Assembly: GCA_026874595.1 (NCBI GenBank) | Contig: CM049314.1 | Coordinates: 3,313,318 to 3,377,317 of the forward strand | Length of the DNA: 64,000 nt | From: Sipunculus nudus | Lineage: Eukaryota; Annelida; Sipuncula; Golfingiida; Sipunculidae | Direction: 5' to 3' | Shown here: positions 14,201 to 25,419 of the stretch, one piece after another | How the letters are laid out: the number at the start of each line of letters is the position of its first letter | Numbering within the stretch: position 1 is the stretch's first letter | The notes under the pieces: generated by a model | The model's database searches: none | Told to the model about the DNA's origin: nothing | What the model saw: the letters and a program-made list of their open reading frames with translations, nothing else | Translations under genes and position numbers: made by a program

Positions 14201-14358
14201 CATCCCCGAATGTGCCATTTTTGCATCCTTGGTGTGAAAGGGACTTTATTATTAATTTTTGTTTAAATAACTGTGATTTAACTTCGCCCTGAAAGTACTA
14301 GCACACTTCCAAACATAAATTGAAATATATTATAAAAATGTGCTTTCGTTACATAACA

Positions 14359-14404
<46 letters not shown>

Positions 14405-16408
14405 ATTATTATTATTATTGCTGTTATTAAATATGCTTTAATACCTGTGCTTTACTACTCGTCTTTCAACTATACACTTCAAACGTGAAATGGCCGTCAT
14501 TGATATTACATGACATTATATATAAAAATATAAAATACATGTATATAAATATAATACTTGTCAAAGTACTTCTAGCATACATGTACCTTTAAAGCATCTT
14601 TCTCCATGATGCCCAGGGAGACATCCATTCCTACAATCGCCCGTTACTTTATCACATGAGTTATGTTTGCATATCCCTGTGCAGATTTGTTTACATTTTT
14701 CTCCGTATGTTCCCTCTGAACAAGCTGTAGGCATTTTATTCAAATGAAACAAACACAACAATCGACCGACAGACCAAATTTTATAAATTTTCGATCCGGT
14801 ATTATTATTTGGTTCCATTCATGAAGGTTACATTCTTTTATTTGCATACTTACGTAGAATACATCTTGGTCCATGATAACCAGGTTTACATTTGCAGTCT
14901 CCGGTAGTTTCATGGCACTGGTCTTTACAATGTTTAGAGCACTTCGCCTGACATCTTTCCCCGTACCAACCAAGAACACAATCACACAAACCGGTGACTG
15001 GATCACACCTTCCTTTACATCCTTTGCCACATAGTTTTATACATCCAGACCCCCATCTCCCCGCCAGGCAGTCTAAATATATAATTTAATATATACATTT
15101 AAACGTTTGGGAATTTTCAAACTACAATTTATAATATTAAATAATTGAACATACATCAAATTAATTGAATGTGTAACCGGACATGTAATAAAGGTTTTGG
15201 ATCACTAATCAAGAAAACTATTTTGCATACAAAAAGTAACGAACCTTTGTCACATTTTGGACCATATCTTCCGACACGGCAGCCTCCTTTGCATTTTCCG
15301 TAAGAATCACACTCATCATTTTCGCAACCAGTTGGACAATTCCTGTTGCACTTTGTACCATATTTGTTACCATGACAACCTAAATTAATTATTTCTTGGT
15401 TAGTATAATTCTGTACTGATATCTGTAAGAAAAATATATTTTTAAGCTTTTGAAAGCTCCAGGCAATAGATAATCCAAAGCAATGCCAAATACCTTGCGC
15501 TCGGGAATAATGGCAAGCTGCCTACTATAATGTTACTCTACAAAGCAAAGGCCACGACGAGATAATTAAATTTCTTTTAATTCAGTTAATTCATGTGTAT
15601 GCGTGGATATAAAACAAAAATATGAATAAATGTTGCTTATTTTATATCATATGATTAACGTGTATGTCTTACGATGGTCACACGTTATTCCTGTATACCC
15701 GTCTTGGCAAACGCAACTTCCGTTCTTCTGACAGACATTGCCTTCACACCAGTTTGAGCAATGGAAGTCGCACATGGATCCATACCAACCAGGTTTACAA
15801 ATGCAGTGGCCGTTTTCAATGGAGCATGTGCTGCTACATCCCATGGAGCAATTTTTAATACATCCAATGCCGTAAAATCCATTTGGGCACTCTATCAAAA
15901 TAAGATTTGTTTTTGTTTCTGCAAGTTTGGTTACGATTGAACAAGTATTTTTGTTGAATAATACCAGTCTCTTCCTACCTTACACTTTACCTTCCTACAT
16001 TCTTATTGTAACAGCTATTCTCCCTAGGGAGCCTTTCAGGCATTCAGCCTGAAGTTATTTCTTCTATATTTGCATGCCATTTGTGACCAATACCCATTTA
16101 CTCCGAGATTGAGATCGCAGGATTGAGAATTTATATCAATGAAAGCCTCGCACCAACAACCTTGAAGTCACAAGTCATAACTTTGCGGCCACAGCGCCCC
16201 AACCATTTGGCACCTAAGTTCCACGGTGAATTCATGTTTATGTTACGATGTAGCTAAGCAAGCATAACACACTTGAGATTAATCCACAAGGCAGCAACCA
16301 GTGTGTGTTTTCTAATGGATCACAGTGTGTGTTTTCTAATGGATCAATGTGTTTCCCTTTGTTTTCACACGGAAAGCGAGATGCATATGGTTAGTTTTGA
16401 CTCCGACT

Positions 16409-16448
<40 letters not shown>

Positions 16449-18863
16449 GGGGGGGGGGCTTTTGTTCGAAACTGTCGCTAGTTGAAAAAAAAAGTTTTTG
16501 CTTCCTGGTACTTACGCTGTGAACACTGCTTATCAGCAAAACCAGGCTTACATTGACATGTGCCATAACTAGAGTCACAAGAGGAATCACAGCCAATGGA
16601 ACAACGTTCCTCGCATCCAGGACCATATGTTCCATTCGGACAACCTTAAATGGATAAAAGGAAGCACCTTGTGTTACGTAAAAGTACTCTTATATAATAT
16701 ATATAAAAAATAAGGCTAAATGCTGAAATAACAACCACAGGCCGCATATTAAACAGTTTTGTCTGTGTCCGAGTGCTGACAGATATTAGCATATACACTT
16801 AAAACGTATTTATTATGTCTTCTTACCGGGACCACATTCGATACCTTTCTGGATTCCAGCGCAACCGTCGGTACATATTCCTGTTACATGGTGACAATTA
16901 TGTGTCTGACATTTGACAGAACATTTCTGGTCACATTGATCACCGAATGTACCGTCAGAACACCCTGCAGTTATTAAAAAGCGTATAAGTTTTAATGGGT
17001 GTGAGTACAATCACATAACATCATATGAAATAATTATAAGTAATAACAGAAAGGCAATAAGAATATAAAGAGTCTTAGGATTTCAATAGGTTAAGATATT
17101 TGAACTTATACATACGATGGAGAGGCTTGTATTATTTTAAAAAAATTTACTTACTTGTATGACATGCAGGCTGGGCATAGCCCATTTTGCATTTACAATT
17201 GCCACTGATCCGATCGCAGCGCTTTTCTAAACAGTTCACAGAGCACAATTTCTCGCATCGCATTCCGTATTTTCCTGGTGCACATTCTCCGTCACAAAAG
17301 ACATACGTCTTGCAACCCTCAACACAAGAAGGAGGACATTTTGATTGGCAGTTTGGTCCATAATATCCAACTGGACACTCTGTAATTAGTTACATTAATT
17401 AATATTATTAGTAAATTAGTAATATAATTAGTAAATTAATATATTTACACATATAACCATATACACTAAACACATAAGATATCCAGCAAATAACATGCAA
17501 ACAAACATAATGGATACAATTTTTTTTATGAAATGACCAGCATAAGATAAAACTATGGTCAAGCTATTTATCTCAGAGTAACCTCTCTGTGAAACATAGG
17601 AAAGTCAGTAGGGACAATGAGGTGTGATCGCTAATTATTAAAGACAAGACCAGAGGACCTGTGGGAAATATTTTGCTCTTTTGTGGGAAATATTGGTGAC
17701 TTAATCAATAAGATTAAGTACTAAATCAGTGTACTTGATAGTGTAGTAATGTCAAATGACTAGTGTGATGTGTCCAACCTCTGATATAATCAGTGAATGT
17801 ATGGGTGGGCCTCATGACACGGTCCACACATACACCGATTAAACCCAAACCGTTTGCCACTATCACAATCATCATGCAATATGCAAAGAATACATCATTA
17901 TGATATTGTAGTCAAAGTTTAATATACGACTTCTTTAATTATCTAATTCTTTTAAAAAAATCCTACTGCCCAACTAACTGCTGCAGGTGTCGGGTTGGTG
18001 AAATATTCCCATAACTAGTGAAGGTTGTCACCTAACCAAGTGGTCTCTTATCCATTAACTCGTCTGTAATCAATTTATCGACCTGTTTGGTTGTAGCGGG
18101 AATCCCAATCTATGACCTACTTGCCCGTTTTATGTAAAATAACTTATTATACTGAGACGAAGTATGTTCGCTTCTTGAATTCAGCATGTCTCTTTTTGAT
18201 TCGGAAGTGTCGAAAAATTTGTCTGACAAGATGCAATTATTTCGAAAAAAAATATCATGAACAAAAAAACGTAGCAAGTATTTGCATTGGTGATTAAAAT
18301 CATCTGTTAATATTGAAATAGTTTATATTAATGTTTTCATTCATGAGAAAAATTCTCCGACCAAACAGAATATATGAGGTCAGTAGCAGACTATTGAGAA
18401 CATGCCCTTAACATCATCCAATCCTAATGCCTTGTTATATATTTGTTTCGGCAACAACAGACAGCATACTGTGCAGCAGTAGATAAGTACAGAAGTAGTA
18501 CTTTTTCTCATCCTGATGAATTCCATTTGCCTTAAAAAACAATTTATTACGTTTTCTCGCGTTGCAAGAATTTTGCGTAACAGGAACAAAAATAACTTGA
18601 CATTCTGGAGTTTGATATACACAAAACAAAGAATAGATGTGGCTATTATTTAACACAACATGTAAAGAGTAAACTGTTACAATGCACATAACGGTGTTAT
18701 GCCACTTAAACCACCAACAGCGGAAAAAACAAACCTGAAAGCAAACAAAGGAGGAAAATATGCATTATTAGCTAAAGTACCAGAAAATATTCAACCTACT
18801 TTGATTTCCCTTGCATTTACTGGCCAGAAGAATCAACACAGCGATGATATTATTTAAAGCCAT
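7993..18863 (-). CDS. Multi-EGF transmembrane receptor, MEGF10/11-Draper-SREC-like (20 exons, 1145 aa)
   Basis: Exons in transcript order: 18863-18821, 17379-17155, 16964-16827, 16644-16516, 15891-15673, 15379-15245, 15072-14854, 14724-14587, 14227-14102, 13529-13311, 13170-12952, 12793-12668, 12554-12336, 12161-11940, 11683-11462, 11254-11039, 10564-10346, 9108-9012, 8432-8380, 8246-7993. All junctions are AG/GT, phases agree throughout, and the sum is 1146 codons including TAG. The protein has a signal peptide, about 26 cysteine-rich EGF modules, one membrane helix and a cytosolic tail of about 105 residues. Relatives (Draper, CED-1, MEGF10/11, SREC) act at the cell surface in engulfment or ligand clearance; that role is inferred here. 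No EMI domain, usual in Draper/MEGF10, is visible. Intron 6 has an unusual donor (GTTCGT) and intron 17 a weak one (GTGATT). The start ATG has a strong context (A at -3, G at +4). Confidence 0.88.
8380..8432 (-). CDS. Exon 19 of the multi-EGF gene: juxtamembrane basic segment
   Basis: A 53-base exon, phase 2 in and phase 1 out. It encodes a basic stretch (RKKTSQSKTRSLAGRLWA), consistent with the cytosolic stop-transfer side of the membrane. The acceptor is GGCAG and the donor GTAAAA. Confidence 0.7.
9012..9108 (-). CDS. Exon 18 of the multi-EGF gene: transmembrane segment
   Basis: A 97-base exon entering in phase 1 and leaving in phase 2. It encodes KRQSVMK followed by a helix of about 20 residues beginning GLVLGIGCGILSG, then CVCYGQ. 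The helix is small-residue rich. The basic residues before it are unusual for the outer side of a type I protein. Confidence 0.8.
9180..9241 (-). pseudogene. Truncated duplicate of the exon 17 end plus its intron start
   Basis: About 62 bases match 10319-10381 with a handful of differences. On the minus strand the piece reads CKRGYEGRRCE, then the donor region GTGATTATTTG and intron sequence. The rest of the exon is missing and there is no acceptor, so it is a relic inside intron 17. Confidence 0.75.
10346..17379 (-). CDS. EGF-module array, exons 2-17 of the multi-EGF gene
   Basis: Sixteen exons carry residues of about 15-1012. Ten long exons (216-225 bases) each hold two EGF-like modules; six short ones (126-138 bases) each hold one. 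The recurring pattern is C-x2-G-x-(Y/F)-G-x2-C-x3-C, then C-x-C-x2-G-(W/Y/F)-x-G-x2-C. An example is CKPGWYGSMC in the 15891-15673 exon. Every exon starts and ends in phase 1, so any one could be skipped or duplicated without shifting the frame. Exon 2 differs most, with a short first module and the ending KMGYAQPAC. Open frames in other registers over these exons are shadows. Confidence 0.9.
14362..14419. repeat. (TA)n followed by (TAT)n microsatellite in an intron of the multi-EGF gene
   Basis: About 39 bases of TA followed by about 19 bases of TAT, in the intron between exons 8 and 9. Confidence 0.95.
16300..16455. repeat. 24-bp tandem duplication, (AT)n tract and G9 run in intron 4
   Basis: AGTGTGTGTTTTCTAATGGA plus four bases is repeated head to tail at 16300-16346. 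An (AT)n tract follows at 16411-16442 and a run of nine G near 16448. All lie between exons 4 and 5. Confidence 0.85.
18470..18604 (-). CDS. Candidate extra exon (45 codons) in intron 1 of the multi-EGF gene
   Basis: An AG acceptor (ACTCCAG) precedes an open segment that ends at a GTATGC donor. It enters and leaves in phase 1 and is exactly 135 bases, so it fits between exons 1 and 2 without breaking the frame. The peptide begins CQVIFVPVTQNSC and includes a third Cys in KKYYFC. It is not EGF-like and I do not recognise it. It could be an N-terminal domain exon or a chance open segment. Confidence 0.35.
18821..18863 (-). CDS. Exon 1 of the multi-EGF gene: start codon and signal peptide
   Basis: It encodes MALNNIIAVLILLA plus one base of the next codon, a short hydrophobic secretory leader, and ends at a GTAAAT donor in phase 1. 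Just upstream on the minus strand is a T-rich tract ending in ATCAG, which looks like a splice acceptor. The 5' UTR may therefore begin in a further upstream non-coding exon. Confidence 0.75.
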
Positions 18864-19796
18864 CTTCGTCAAAGATCTGATAAAAAAAGGGTTTAAATCA
18901 CAAAAAGATTGATGAATAGTGTCGATATTTTTTACGATTTCTGTAAAAAAAATAGTTTTGGAAGTGATCTTTAATTTACCTACGGAGTTCGGACAAAAAG
19001 ATATCTTTTTTTCAGGAATTTAGATAATATTTGTAATAAGGCGTATAACATATGAGGACATAAGATCTATAACTGCTGCATAGTTTACAATCAAAAAAAT
19101 TACTTAAAATACTAATTTGGTCATTAATTTGGCTTAAGAGGGTCCGGGGGTTGTAAATAAGAAAATACATAAAAACTTCAAGCTTCCCGGCTTTACAGTA
19201 AATATGCTGGATTATATTATCAATTATCAAATGACTTAATTATCCATTTTTGCATTATAACTCTTAATTAGTCTTAATTAATCTGTGTGCTACCGCCATG
19301 CCACTCTATCCATCCTTTTTTATGTTACCCTATCTATATTTGTCTACCAGCAGCCTTTCTGGGCAACAGCTGGACATAATCTCAAACAAATCCATTTTGG
19401 CGGAGAAACATGCATTTTGTGTGTGATTTGTGGCCACAGCCGATGTCATTTATAGGAAATTCAGAAGCAACTGATAGCTATCGTTTTTTTTATAATATTG
19501 ATACAATTACAGCTTTCCAATGAAAATGAAGAAAATGTTTATTTTATATGGCATAAAATTCATGTGATATTTTATATTACACAAACTATCATTTCAAGCA
19601 GCTTTATTTCGTAATAGGATTGCGGTTTCCCATTTCTTTAAAGGAGTCTTCGTTATAATGCTAATGACTAGAATACAATGCATGAGAGGCAATGGTTACA
19701 TCTTAATGGTTAGGTCATCAGAGCATAAAAAAGGTTTTGTTGTTTTATATGGACGGACGGGATACAACATAGGAAATTAGACTACAACATAAACAA

Positions 19797-19802
<6 letters not shown>

Positions 19803-19862
<60 letters not shown>
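19803..19862. repeat. (TA)30 microsatellite
   Basis: Uninterrupted TA dinucleotides directly abutting the MITE-like element at 19863. Confidence 0.97.
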
Positions 19863-19866
<4 letters not shown>

Positions 19867-20083
19867 TGGCGTCAATTGATCTTCAAGGGCAGGAGGATGA
19901 CACGCTGGCTTTGGGGTGATCAAACTAAGTAATCGAATTTTTAAACATCCACATTTTTTTTTCTACTTATTAATATATTCCATTTCCAATACACAAATAT
20001 CATTCTCTCAGTATCGGGGATGACCATTACATTGACCTTGCTTCAATGGTGGGGGTACATCCCCCTGTAATGACGCCCCTATA
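19863..20083. mobile_element. MITE-like element with GTGGCGTCA-type ends
   Basis: The left end reads CAGTGGCGTCA and the right end TGACGCCCCT, an imperfect inverted pair, with TA repeat on both sides. The length is about 220 bases with no coding potential. A similar end (TTGACGCCACT) occurs at about 57230 in the ligase gene. Confidence 0.5.
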
Positions 20084-20689
20084 TATATATTTTTATGTGC
20101 GTGTATGTAAATCCATCGCCTGGGCAGGGCATGCAGGGAAAACAACTTTCATGGAGAGGCCTTCTTGTAATTAATACCATGCTAAAGAGTGCAAAAGCAA
20201 AGCGATACACATTATGCCGTTAGCCCATTTTATTTCATGACATGCGTACATTTAAACACTTGTGTTTAGACAGCTTCTTATCTTCCACTGGGTATTGTTG
20301 TCCACGGCCTGGGAGTACTTTACACAAGGAGCTACGAAAGTTCGACCAAATTGCATTTCTCAGTGCTGACACAGTACCTATCTTATTTTCAATGACCCTA
20401 CAGGTACCCCTATTTTATTGTGTTAATAATCGTCTCCTTATACACTTAATCTAGGGAAACACTATTTGCCATTGAAGATATTGCAAGTCACTAGTTTCAA
20501 ATTGTTTCTTACAAATACATGTCTCTTTTCATGGAACAAAACCATGTTTATCCATTTCTCCATGACGTTAATGCCTTATTTCGGTGTGTTCCCATCAAAC
20601 ATATCTCAATATAAAATGAATATTGAATTTATTTACTTTTGTAAAATAAATTAATCACTCTTTTTCTCCATTATTCTGTTTATGTGACG

Positions 20690-21110
20690 ATTCGGTTTAA
20701 TAAAGGAATCCTACAATTAACAACAATATAAAGACCCTCATTTTGTTTGCGGAAAATAATAATGAATACATACTGATAACTGATTTGATTAAACGCTAAA
20801 GCAAATAGTGCTCTCCTGTTTACCATGGTTATATTTGAAGAGATTGAGTTACCCTTTGTGCTTGGATAAACCTAGGCTGATTCTCCCCAATGTACGTTTC
20901 GGTAACTTTCATTTTATGTGCCGTTAATTTTTGATAATTTTCCAAAAAAGGAAAGGGAAAATAACACCATGGCTATTTCTATATTTATCAATGCATTACA
21001 TGCAGTAATCTGTTTGGAACTGTTAAGCATCTGTCACAGAGATGATGTAATTAAAGGCAGTTAAAATGAGCTGTGCTTGTAGTATACCTCAGGGCAAATA
21101 TTGTTAATAA
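20690..21110. repeat. Diverged copy of the 22730-23130 segment
   Basis: Shared blocks include 'accctcattttgtttgcgga', 'taatgaatacatactga', 'ctaaagcaaatagt' and 'ccctttgtgcttgg', in the same order as at 22745-22900. It is clearly older than the two 1.8-kb copies. Confidence 0.7.
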
Positions 21111-21176
21111 TATACAGCAACTGATACCATCTGTACTTGAATTTGTTTTATGTATGACAAGATATAGGCTGGTTTA

Positions 21177-21179
<3 letters not shown>

Positions 21180-21212
<33 letters not shown>
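21180..21212. repeat. (TA)n microsatellite
   Basis: TA repeat directly upstream of a TGACGTCA motif (21222) and TATAAAAG (21241), next to a tRNA-like SINE head. Confidence 0.95.
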
Positions 21213-21215
<3 letters not shown>

Positions 21216-21279
21216 TACCGTGACGTCACTTAGCTCTGTCGTATAAAAGTGTGCAAACAAAGAGAGAGGAAGGGAATCT

Positions 21280-21420
21280 GGCGTTGCAAAGTGGTTAAGG
21301 CACCCAACCGGAAATCGGAAGATCGTGGGTTTGATTCCCATCGTCAGTATACCGATTATCCTGTGTATACAATTTCCATCTTTATACAATGAACCAGCAT
21401 GGATATATAAATATACACAC
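21280..21420 (+). mobile_element. tRNA-derived SINE-like fragment
   Basis: It contains an A-box-like AAGTGGTTAAGGC and a B-box-like GGGTTTGATTCCC at tRNA spacing, but no convincing anticodon or acceptor stem. A SINE head or tRNA pseudogene fits better than a working tRNA. Confidence 0.5.
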
Positions 21421-21429
21421 ACATTTATA

Positions 21430-22560
21430 CAGTCGTTCCCGTTTAATTGACTATAATATTTATCAACCGATCATATTCATTTAAGCGGAATATTCAAATA
21501 AACGGGGTGTTTATCTTAAAGGTTGTAAACGTCATTTTTTTAATTGGCTTGCGTGAGTTTCTCGTATTGTTCATAGGGTTATGAATTATCTGTTTTGGAA
21601 TTTTTCATTTAATGAAGTTTCATTTCGTTTTCATATATTTTATTTATTCATAATTTCTACACCTTCTGCAGAAAAAATACTGCATATTCACCTGCCGATC
21701 TAACTGCCAATGGCTGACAGCTTACCGATCACTTGAATATATCATATGTTGTCAAAGGGTTTTCATACGATTCCTCAAGGATTTTGACTTATCATAAAAC
21801 ATTTTATTTGTTTCAACTAAAGAAATAGAGAATTACTGTGCATTCACCTGTTCGTGTATGTTATCTATCAAGATTTCATATATTGTGTTTCTTTATTTTC
21901 AAACTGATGCTCTCAGTAGCTCTTATCTAAGGGAGTAAATGTTTCATTTAACGGAAATTGGTTATTAACACTAAAGCTGGGAAAATTGATGCGGTCATTA
22001 ATGTAATTCGGATGAATTTCAATAAGTCTATTTGAATCTCATACATTATAGGTTGTTTTACAGGTCCAGTATGTTTGAAGGTACATTATATGTAATGCTA
22101 TAAAAGAAAATCCAACGGTCAAAAATTAGTATTATATATATATATATATATCGGTTATGTATATTCAATGATATACAGGTCACATTGGTTCTGTTTAGAA
22201 CTGGTATAAATAATAATATATGTGTATGTGTGTTTACATGATAACACAGAAAGCTCGAAACCGGTCAAACAATACTTTATTTTCTCGGATCATTAACGAA
22301 ATCGCGGCAAATCAAGAGTGCACAATTACATTTTATTACAGGGTTTATGTTAAGCTAAAAAGGGAATACTCATTATAGCAGCTGCTTAGAGCGACCCGTG
22401 TTATTGCAAGACAGGAAATAATACATAATCCGTTGCTTTATAAAATATTTTCAAATTTGGGCTTGAAAATAATATATTTTAAATATTATATAGTTTATAT
22501 ATTGTATTAAGTATGCGTTATATGTTATGTATGAAATTATCTAAAAATAAACGCTTATTG
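21430..22560. repeat. Old tandem duplication, left member (partner 25740-27400)
   Basis: Collinear but diverged blocks: TTTCTTTATTTTCAAACTGA (21888) against a similar stretch at 25755; TATTAACACTAA near 21963 and 25853; TTATTTTCTCGG (22280) against TTATTTTCTCAGG (27111); and ATATTTTCAAAT near 22443 and 27280. The right member carries an extra segment of about 720 bases (25895-26617). Confidence 0.6.
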
Positions 22561-22951
22561 AACGTCAATTACTTTATGTTGTATTATCGAGTAACATAAT
22601 ATATTCATTATATCCTATTTTTTCATAAAAGCAAAGTTAGCTTCTGTGGCTCATGGCTGGAACAGAGGACCAAGAGCCTCACTCTTTACTTCACTAATAT
22701 GTGTATCCGACACTTTTGTTGCATAAAAGCAATTGGATAATTTAGAACAATATACAGACCCTCATTCTGTTTGCGGAAATTAATAATGAATACACACTGA
22801 CAATTGGTTTGTTTAAATTATACTCTAAAGCAAATAGTCCTGTCCTGTTGCCCATGGTTATCTGTATACGGATCGGCCATCTCCCCTTTGTGCTTGGTTA
22901 AATCAGCATAGGTTACACGACACATGTACTGTTTACAAGCATTGTAGGTGC

Positions 22952-24768
22952 AGTGAAATCATTTATGATTTTCTCTGAGAAAAGGGTAATGGTACGGGGG
23001 ATTTTTTTATATTTAACAAAGCATAAAATATAGTGATGTTATTAGAATTGTTAAGCCTCTACCAATTGCATGAATAATTTTAATAAAAGGCAGGTAAAAT
23101 AGACTGCCTCAGACATAAAATATTTCGAACTGTTGACAATCAGTAGTATATCTTTCAAAGAAGATTTAATATACCATTTTCTTTCTTTTTTTTTGAAAAG
23201 TCGAATGATGTATCCTTCCAATAAGCTATCTTTGTATAAAGCTCGAATGTTTCACATTGAGCAAAGGTTAACATTTAAACAATTAATTGTAGGCATCATT
23301 CTCTTGTTCATGTACGACAGACGGTTGATGCATGGCATTTGAGCTTTATGCCTAAAAAATACAATGCATGATCCAACAACTACAAAAATACAATAATACG
23401 GATTTCAGGCGATTAACGCAAATTTAAATTTAACAAATTAAGTTTAGAATAATTATTCCTATTACAGTTACTTTAATTATTAGATATTATTTACTTAATG
23501 CTAATTAATATCTTTTGTGTATGATGCATTGTCGTTTGTTGTCTAAATACAAATGTCAATGGCCCATTGAGATCTATATATTAATAGCGTAAGGCGATTT
23601 TTGTGATTTTCCGTATCTCCTCTGATACCGCCGTACGGATTGCCGTGATTTTCGACATACATATGCTCTGGGTTTGTCCGAGGAGATTCTGCCCCCTTTT
23701 ATTTGCAATATTTGCGTATTACGTGCATAATTAATCATTTTAATATTTGCTCCCCCGCGGGCGCCTCTTTTCTTTGTGTCTTCGGGCCTGGTAACACAAT
23801 GGCAACAGAGTGTTTGATGGCGGGACAGAGTTTTCTCCGGGGGCCCTATCTGGGCTTTTCTTAAATCTGCGGTGACCAGCCCGAAATAATCCCCATTGGT
23901 GATCCCTTCTCAAAGGCAACCTCCGCGCAGCGAAAAGTTCTATTGTGCACAGGGAGATCTCGCGTGAGGAAAATGCTCAAAAGGGGAATCTTTCAAAGAA
24001 TGAAAATTTTCCGAGCGGTAGTGAATGCAGGGTAGTGTGTAAAACCCGAACCCCACGGTCCCCGGACCCCATAAACCTATTTCCTCATTTTCCATTATTT
24101 ATACCGATAAAAACACCACTATTGATGATGTAAGGACAGAGCAAAGTCCCTAAATGTTAAATGACCGATTCACTGAAAGATTTATAATTACAAAAATATT
24201 TCGATGAAGACGGACCTCATTTACTTGAATTTGCCGACTGTAAAATTTTGACGGACCCCAGTAACCACCGCTAATATTTTTATTTATGACTAAAAGAAGA
24301 CAAAAATAGCACTCATGTCACATTATAGATATAAGATTTGTTATTTTAAATGAAAATATAATAGTGCGGACACAGTGGGGGAGATTTAATTTGAAGTGCA
24401 CTAACAGTTGAGCGGACCTGAGACTGATATATCAGAGCACTTTCACATAACAACAGGTTTCGTGCTCCGTTCATAACAACCATGCAATTTTAAAGTTGGC
24501 AATAATATAAATACCGAAAGGAATTGTTGATTACTTGCATTTCAAGCAACTACAGGTTCCAAAATGATGATTTTGTAAATGTTTTAAATTATAATACTTT
24601 TTAAAACGCTACACAAATGAAATAAATGCCAAATATAAAATTATGAATAAAAACTGAGACAGAAATGTAAAAATACAGATACAAACACAATAATTAATCA
24701 CAAATGTGTCATGGCTAAACGTGATGTCAAATACATGTATGTACTAAAGAAATGGTAAAACAACGAGA
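22952..24768. repeat. 1.8-kb direct repeat, copy 2
   Basis: Nearly identical to 1-1816, at an offset of about 22950. It includes the Helitron-like 5' terminus (23573) and the same non-coding short frames (23133-23342, 23945-24133). The right end is sharp; the continuation (CGGGGTCAGTG onward) is not shared. Confidence 0.93.
23573..23710 (+). mobile_element. Helitron-like 5' terminal region in repeat copy 2
   Basis: Same TCTATATATTAATAGCG start after an A as at 623. The next Helitron-type 3' end downstream is at 25730, belonging to the nested or neighbouring small element, so a 2.16-kb composite reading is possible but unproven. Confidence 0.5.
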
Positions 24769-25419
24769 AAACGGGGTCAGTGTAATCCGTGAGGTCCGTG
24801 CCCCAGGGTCCGTAAGTGTTTTTTTTTATCAAATTTTGTTGCAAAACAGACTATTTTTTTATGTTTTAACAAAACATAATATAATATATGTCTTAAGATA
24901 CGATTCTGCTCAAATATCTGGACAAATTACCATGAGAGTTTCAGAATTACACATTTTTCTTGGGTTCCGGGATCCGGAGTGGGATCCGGGTTTAACACAC
25001 TGCCCGAACGCAGTGACTGTCTCACTGGAAAACATTGGCTCAGCTTTCAAACAGAAAGTTGTGCGTGATATTTAAAAATATATACAGCCATTAAATGTAC
25101 CACATAATATAATGCTACCACGAACTTTTGCGCAGCGGGATTGCCCGACCATGTGAGTGCTCAGTTTTTGTGCGTTATAACCGGAATGCAATTATCGAGA
25201 TCACGTCTCAGCGCTGTACTGTACTACCATGCACGATAACAGGTTCCTTTACTGGCGGATTCACGGGCGCGGAGGGCAACTTTAAATGGCGATGTTCAGC
25301 AAAATATATATTTTCATATAAAAATGATTTTATTAAACATATCAAATTCTTCGAAAATTCTCCTGCCAACCTCTCGGCTTCAATTGGAGTTTTATGCATA
25401 ACAACATGCATATAATGGA
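24769..25419. other. Spacer between repeat copy 2 and the small Helitron
   Basis: Part of it (about 24955-25045) resembles the reverse complement of 24000-24085, sharing blocks such as GGGTTTAACACACTGCC against GGGTTTTACACACTACC. The frame at 24752-25075 shows no domain. Confidence 0.4.

Larger units (their letters stand above)
18864..20690. other. Upstream flank of the multi-EGF gene, no gene seen
   Basis: AT-rich. It should contain the promoter and any 5' UTR exon of the minus-strand multi-EGF gene, but I cannot identify a TATA box or initiator with confidence. A (TA)n tract and a MITE-like element are annotated separately. Confidence 0.5.

Noticed and set aside
14740-15030. 96-codon minus frame and similar long frames over the EGF exons (12246-12551, 12817-13104, 13302-13493)
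   Set aside because: They are alternate-register shadows of the cysteine-rich EGF exons, whose true frame is fixed by phase and Cys spacing.
21285-21360. Functional tRNA gene
   Set aside because: A- and B-box-like motifs are present, but the anticodon arm and acceptor stem do not pair convincingly; better read as a SINE head.
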